Below are positions 4,974 to 7,551 of a stretch of DNA of 7,551 nt, piece after piece. Each line of letters begins with the position of its first letter. Position 1 is the first letter of the stretch. A program made the position numbers and the translations under genes. The notes below the pieces were generated by a model. The model was not told the origin of the DNA. It did no database searches and saw only the letters and a program-made list of their open reading frames with translations. The stretch lies in assembly GCA_030617525.1 (NCBI GenBank), contig JAUWVG010000095.1:1-7551 (forward strand). The letters are read 5' to 3'. Origin of the DNA: Candidatus Aminicenantota bacterium. GTDB lineage: Bacteria; Acidobacteriota; Aminicenantia; Aminicenantales; Aminicenantaceae.

Positions 4974-5811
4974 AATTTTTAACGATTCTTTTTAAAGCTT
5001 CAAGAATGATCTCCGGTTTGTCATCTCTCTTGTAAGGCCACTTTTTGCGGAAAGTTTTTATCTCTTCCAGATCGATATCTGCTACAAGGTAGTCCTCATC
5101 CACGTAAGAGGCCAAAGCGAAAAGGTTTCCGGCCGGATTATAGATGAACGATCCACCGGCAAAGACTTTACCGTCCTCCAAACCGACGCGATTGCAGTAG
5201 AAAACAAAGGCCGAAGAAAAACGGGAAATCGTCTTTCCCATAAGCTCCCACATCGAGCTTGTGGCGAAAGATTGGTCATCGGCGACTCCCCGGCCTGGTG
5301 CGGCGCTGGTGATGATGTTTAAGCCGGAACCGCCGGCAAAGAGCAGATAACTGGCGCTATAATGGAGGAAGTCATAGCAGATCATCATCCCGGCTTTGCC
5401 AAAAGGTGTCGAAAATGTTCGAAAGTTTTTTCCTTGAGCAAAGAACTTTCCTTCTTCGAACATGCCGTATGTGGGCAGGAAGACTTTTCGGTGGATGTGG
5501 AGTGTCTGTCCCTGTGAAAGGAATGCAGAGGAGTTGTAGATCAGACCGTCTTCTGCCTCTTCAACAAAACCAAAGACCAGAGACATCCCCTGGCTGAGCG
5601 TCCTTAATTTTTTGAATGCACTGTCCTTTTGGGGATTAATGGCGGCATCTTGGGTTAAGTCTTTAAGGGTATAACCGGTCAGACTGAGTTCTGGGAAAAT
5701 CAGAAGGTCCACGTTCTCTTTTTTTGCCTTTGCGGCGATGTTTTGATGGAGCTTAAGATTGTATTTGAGGTCCCCCAGGCGGGGTGCTATCTGGGCAAGT
5801 GCAATTTTCAT
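4963..5811 (-). CDS. Nitrilase-superfamily amidohydrolase, probable glutaminase chain of NAD synthetase
   Basis: A carbon-nitrogen hydrolase with a complete Glu-Lys-Cys triad, counted from ATG 5811: E41 in FPELSLTGY, K109 in HRKVFLPTYGMFEEG, and C145 in MMICYDF. The N terminus MKIALAQIAPRLGDLKYN and the LPTYGMFEE segment resemble the glutaminase domain that is fused to NadE in glutamine-dependent NAD synthetases. The gene overlaps nadE by 11 bases. I infer that it hydrolyses glutamine and hands ammonia to the separate NadE. It could instead be an unrelated amidase of the same superfamily, since substrate cannot be read from the triad. ATG at 5811 is preferred; in-frame TTG at 5817 adds two residues. 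No clear Shine-Dalgarno is present. The length of 282 residues is normal for a single nitrilase domain. Confidence 0.85.
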   Translation of the reverse strand: MKIALAQIAPRLGDLKYNLKLHQNIAAKAKKENVDLLIFPELSLTGYTLKDLTQDAAINPQKDSAFKKLRTLSQGMSLVFGFVEEAEDGLIYNSSAFLSQGQTLHIHRKVFLPTYGMFEEGKFFAQGKNFRTFSTPFGKAGMMICYDFLHYSASYLLFAGGSGLNIITSAAPGRGVADDQSFATSSMWELMGKTISRFSSAFVFYCNRVGLEDGKVFAGGSFIYNPAGNLFALASYVDEDYLVADIDLEEIKTFRKKWPYKRDDKPEIILEALKRIVKNYED

Positions 5812-5852
5812 GTCCAAAAATTAACATAATTTTTGTCTCTTTTCAATTTGAT

Positions 5853-5881
5853 TTGAAGATGACTCTAAATTGGTGTATAAA
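5853..5881 (+). promoter_or_regulatory. Candidate sigma70 promoter of the J-domain gene
   Basis: TTGAAG (5853-5858), 17 bases, TATAAA (5876-5881): 4/6 and 5/6 matches. The -10 box ends 3 bases before the first ATG, so transcription would begin at or within the start codons (about 5886-5889). No Shine-Dalgarno precedes either ATG. The region 5812-5884 is the whole divergent gap; on the minus strand I saw only a weak TATGTT and no matching -35 for the nadE operon. Confidence 0.5.
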
Positions 5882-5884
5882 TAG

Positions 5885-7318
5885 ATGATGGAACATATTG
5901 GTTTTTATCTGAAAGATATTTTTTTCCACAGCAAAAGAGGACAGCTCATCTTCCGCCATGGTGCGGTGCAGAAGTACCTATTTTTTCACAACGGGAATTT
6001 AGTTTCTGCAAAAACAAACCAACCTCAAGAGCTATTAGGCGAGGTTCTTTATAAACTTGGGAAAATCAAGGATGATGTCTACTCGGGTATCGATCAGTAT
6101 ATCGAACCGAAAAAAAAATTGGGTGAAGTGCTGGTCAAAAATAGCCTGATTTCCGCAAATGAACTGCGGGAGGGACTGAGTTATCAAATGAGAGAGATCC
6201 TCTTGAATACATTTCCCGATTTTGAAGGGGAATTCAAGTTCCAAAAGAGGGAAGATCTGGCCGACCAGGAATTCGAGGTTAAGATCAATATCCCGCTCTT
6301 GATTGAAGACGGTATCCGACGCATGAAGTATAATTCAGCAATCAAAAATTTTTTTGAAACGATGCGCCCCTTTCCAAAATCCAAGAGTTTTTTCTACCGG
6401 TTGACAGAAGAAGAGAAGGAAATTTTAGCGGCCGTTAAGGGGGATATCTCAGCTGCATCAGTCCTGCAGGGATCACGATTCCATCCTGAAGTTTTCTGGA
6501 AAAGTCTGTATCTTTTTTTCTGTCTGGATTTGATCGATATTCCTGAAGAGGATAAAAAGCTAGATTCTTATAAATCGACGAAGCGTTCGAGCATCGGAGA
6601 TACGGAGAAAAACATTGCTGACGCACTGGCTTTAAGTGAAAATCTCTCCAATCTGGACTATTATCAAATCCTGGATGTTGGGACTTCGGCCGATCAGGCT
6701 GAAATCAAAAGGAACTATTTTCGATTGGCGAGGAAGTTCCATCCCGACCTTTATGACCGTGATCTTCCGCATGAAATCAAGGGTGTGATCGAGGCAGTTT
6801 TTGATCAGATCTCCAAAGCCTATCAGACCTTAAGCGACGAAAAAAAAAGAAAGACCTATGATGAAAGGAAAGAAAAACCACCCCTTGAGGATAAGAGAAA
6901 TTGGGCCAAAGTAGCTGAAGTGAAAGTCCGTCAGGGAAAAACTCTGTATGATAAAGAACAGTACCCGGAAGCGGTTTCCCTTCTTGAAGAAGCGGTCAAA
7001 TTGCAGGGGAATAAAGGCCGGTATTTCTTGCTGCTGGCCCTGACTCAATATAAAATTCCATCCCTCCACAGAAAAAGTGAGGAAAATTTTTTGCGTTCGA
7101 TCCAATTTGAACCGTGGAATGCTGAAGGTCATGTGGGTTTAGGGTTGTTGTATAAAAGAGAAGGGCTTTTTATTAAAGCAAAAAAACAGTTTGAAAAAGC
7201 GCTCGGTATAGATCCGGACCACAGGGTAGCGCAGCGGGAAATGAATGGGCTTCAAGGGAAAAAGAAAAAAACCCTAAAAGACTTTCTTTCATTTGAACCT
7301 TTTGGAAAGAAAAAGTAA
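5885..7318 (+). CDS. Multidomain protein: PATAN/DUF4388-like region, J-domain, TPRs
   Basis: A 477-residue cytoplasmic protein with no signal peptide or membrane segment. Residues 1-61 look like a PATAN/DUF4388 domain (GQLIFRHGAVQKYLFFHNGNLVSA, split here as GQLIFRHG and YLFFHNGNLVSA). A second LGEVL unit at 79-97 resembles the N-terminal fold of GspE-type ATPases. EVKINIPLLIEDGIRRM closes this part. Residues about 173-217 have a winged-helix-like pattern. A J-domain follows at about 257-327 with an intact H286-P-D288, so it should stimulate a DnaK-type ATPase. About three TPR units occupy 341-446. No glycine-rich linker or DnaJ zinc finger is present, so this is a class C J-protein. The role is probably to bring Hsp70 to particular partners; those are unknown. 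ATG at 5885 or 5888 may start the protein. The gene is convergent with ligA. Confidence 0.85.
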   Translation: MMEHIGFYLKDIFFHSKRGQLIFRHGAVQKYLFFHNGNLVSAKTNQPQELLGEVLYKLGKIKDDVYSGIDQYIEPKKKLGEVLVKNSLISANELREGLSYQMREILLNTFPDFEGEFKFQKREDLADQEFEVKINIPLLIEDGIRRMKYNSAIKNFFETMRPFPKSKSFFYRLTEEEKEILAAVKGDISAASVLQGSRFHPEVFWKSLYLFFCLDLIDIPEEDKKLDSYKSTKRSSIGDTEKNIADALALSENLSNLDYYQILDVGTSADQAEIKRNYFRLARKFHPDLYDRDLPHEIKGVIEAVFDQISKAYQTLSDEKKRKTYDERKEKPPLEDKRNWAKVAEVKVRQGKTLYDKEQYPEAVSLLEEAVKLQGNKGRYFLLLALTQYKIPSLHRKSEENFLRSIQFEPWNAEGHVGLGLLYKREGLFIKAKKQFEKALGIDPDHRVAQREMNGLQGKKKKTLKDFLSFEPFGKKK

Positions 7319-7321
7319 CGA

Positions 7322-7551
7322 TTATTGGTTCAGCATTTTGAGGAGGTCTTCCTCATCGAGGAGAGGCACTCCTAAAGTTATGGCTTTTTCTCTTTTTGAC
7401 CCGGCGGCTTCTCCCACCACGACAAAATCTGTATTGGAACTCACCGAAGCCACCACTCTTCCGCCGAGGCTCTCAATTTTTTCCTTGGCTCTGTCCCTTG
7501 TCAGCGCCGTGAGGGTTCCGGTTAGGACAAATTTCTTGCCCTCAAGAACAG
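7322..7551 (-). CDS. ligA: NAD-dependent DNA ligase LigA, C-terminal BRCT domain (partial)
   Basis: The last 76 codons of a minus-strand gene whose 5' part lies beyond the window. Translation shows a BRCT domain: LEGKKFVLTGTL, then TRDRAKEKIESLGGRVVASV, TDFVVVGEAAGSKREKA, and LGVPLLDEEDLLKMLNQ before TAA at 7322-7324. The GSKREKA-x-LGV-x-LLDEEDLLKML ending is the usual C terminus of LigA, which seals nicks using NAD and forms an enzyme-AMP intermediate. BRCT domains also occur in other proteins, but this sequence order and the C-terminal position fit LigA best. No start is visible, so there is no ORF beginning here. The stop lies 3 bases from the stop of the convergent J-domain gene, with no terminator between them. 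Confidence 0.88.
   Translation of the reverse strand, partial: VLEGKKFVLTGTLTALTRDRAKEKIESLGGRVVASVSSNTDFVVVGEAAGSKREKAITLGVPLLDEEDLLKMLNQ

Noticed and set aside
5812..5884. Promoter for the nadE operon on the minus strand
   Set aside because: TATGTT is a possible -10 box but no acceptable -35 hexamer lies 15-18 bases upstream of it; too weak to call.

Overview
The window is ordinary-looking bacterial chromosome of moderate G+C with compact, mostly housekeeping genes. No tRNA, rRNA, CRISPR array, transposase or phage gene is visible. The gene content (nadD-rsfS-rlmH block, DksA-type zinc finger protein, LigA with BRCT, a PATAN/DUF4388-like protein with a J-domain and TPRs, an HspR-type operator) fits a Gram-negative or deeply branching lineage such as Desulfobacterota, Acidobacteriota, Nitrospirota or a related candidate phylum. 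This placement is inference from family distributions, not a sequence comparison. Several genes seem to use TTG starts.

Left part (1-2745, + strand): nadD, rsfS and rlmH, then a short DksA/TraR-like zinc finger protein and a ComF-type phosphoribosyltransferase. The junctions are tight (overlaps or gaps under 10 bases) except for 70 bases before rlmH, which hold a candidate sigma70 promoter. The run ends in an imperfect hairpin flanked by A and T tracts, which probably also terminates the convergent hsp20 gene.

Middle part (2757-5811, - strand): reading in the direction of transcription, a nitrilase-superfamily glutaminase-like gene overlaps nadE, which is followed after 2 bases by rsmI. After a gap of about 200 bases comes hsp20. 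The first two genes look like a glutamine-dependent NAD synthetase split into two polypeptides. The gap before hsp20 holds a tandem octamer repeat, an inverted repeat, and a strong sigma70 promoter overlapped by a near-match to the HAIR operator of the heat-shock repressor HspR.

Right part (5885-7551): a + strand gene for a 477-residue multidomain J-protein, apparently starting at or next to its own transcription start, converges on the 3' end of ligA (- strand, BRCT domain only, cut by the window edge) with 3 bases between the stop codons.

Functional themes are NAD synthesis and use (nadD, nadE plus partner, and NAD-dependent ligA), ribosome maturation (rsfS, rlmH, rsmI) and proteostasis (hsp20, J-protein). 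I found no clearly new system. The most useful leads are the HspR-like operator, the split NAD synthetase, the multidomain J-protein with a possibly leaderless message, the octamer repeat, and RlmH and RsmI copies that depart from family motifs.
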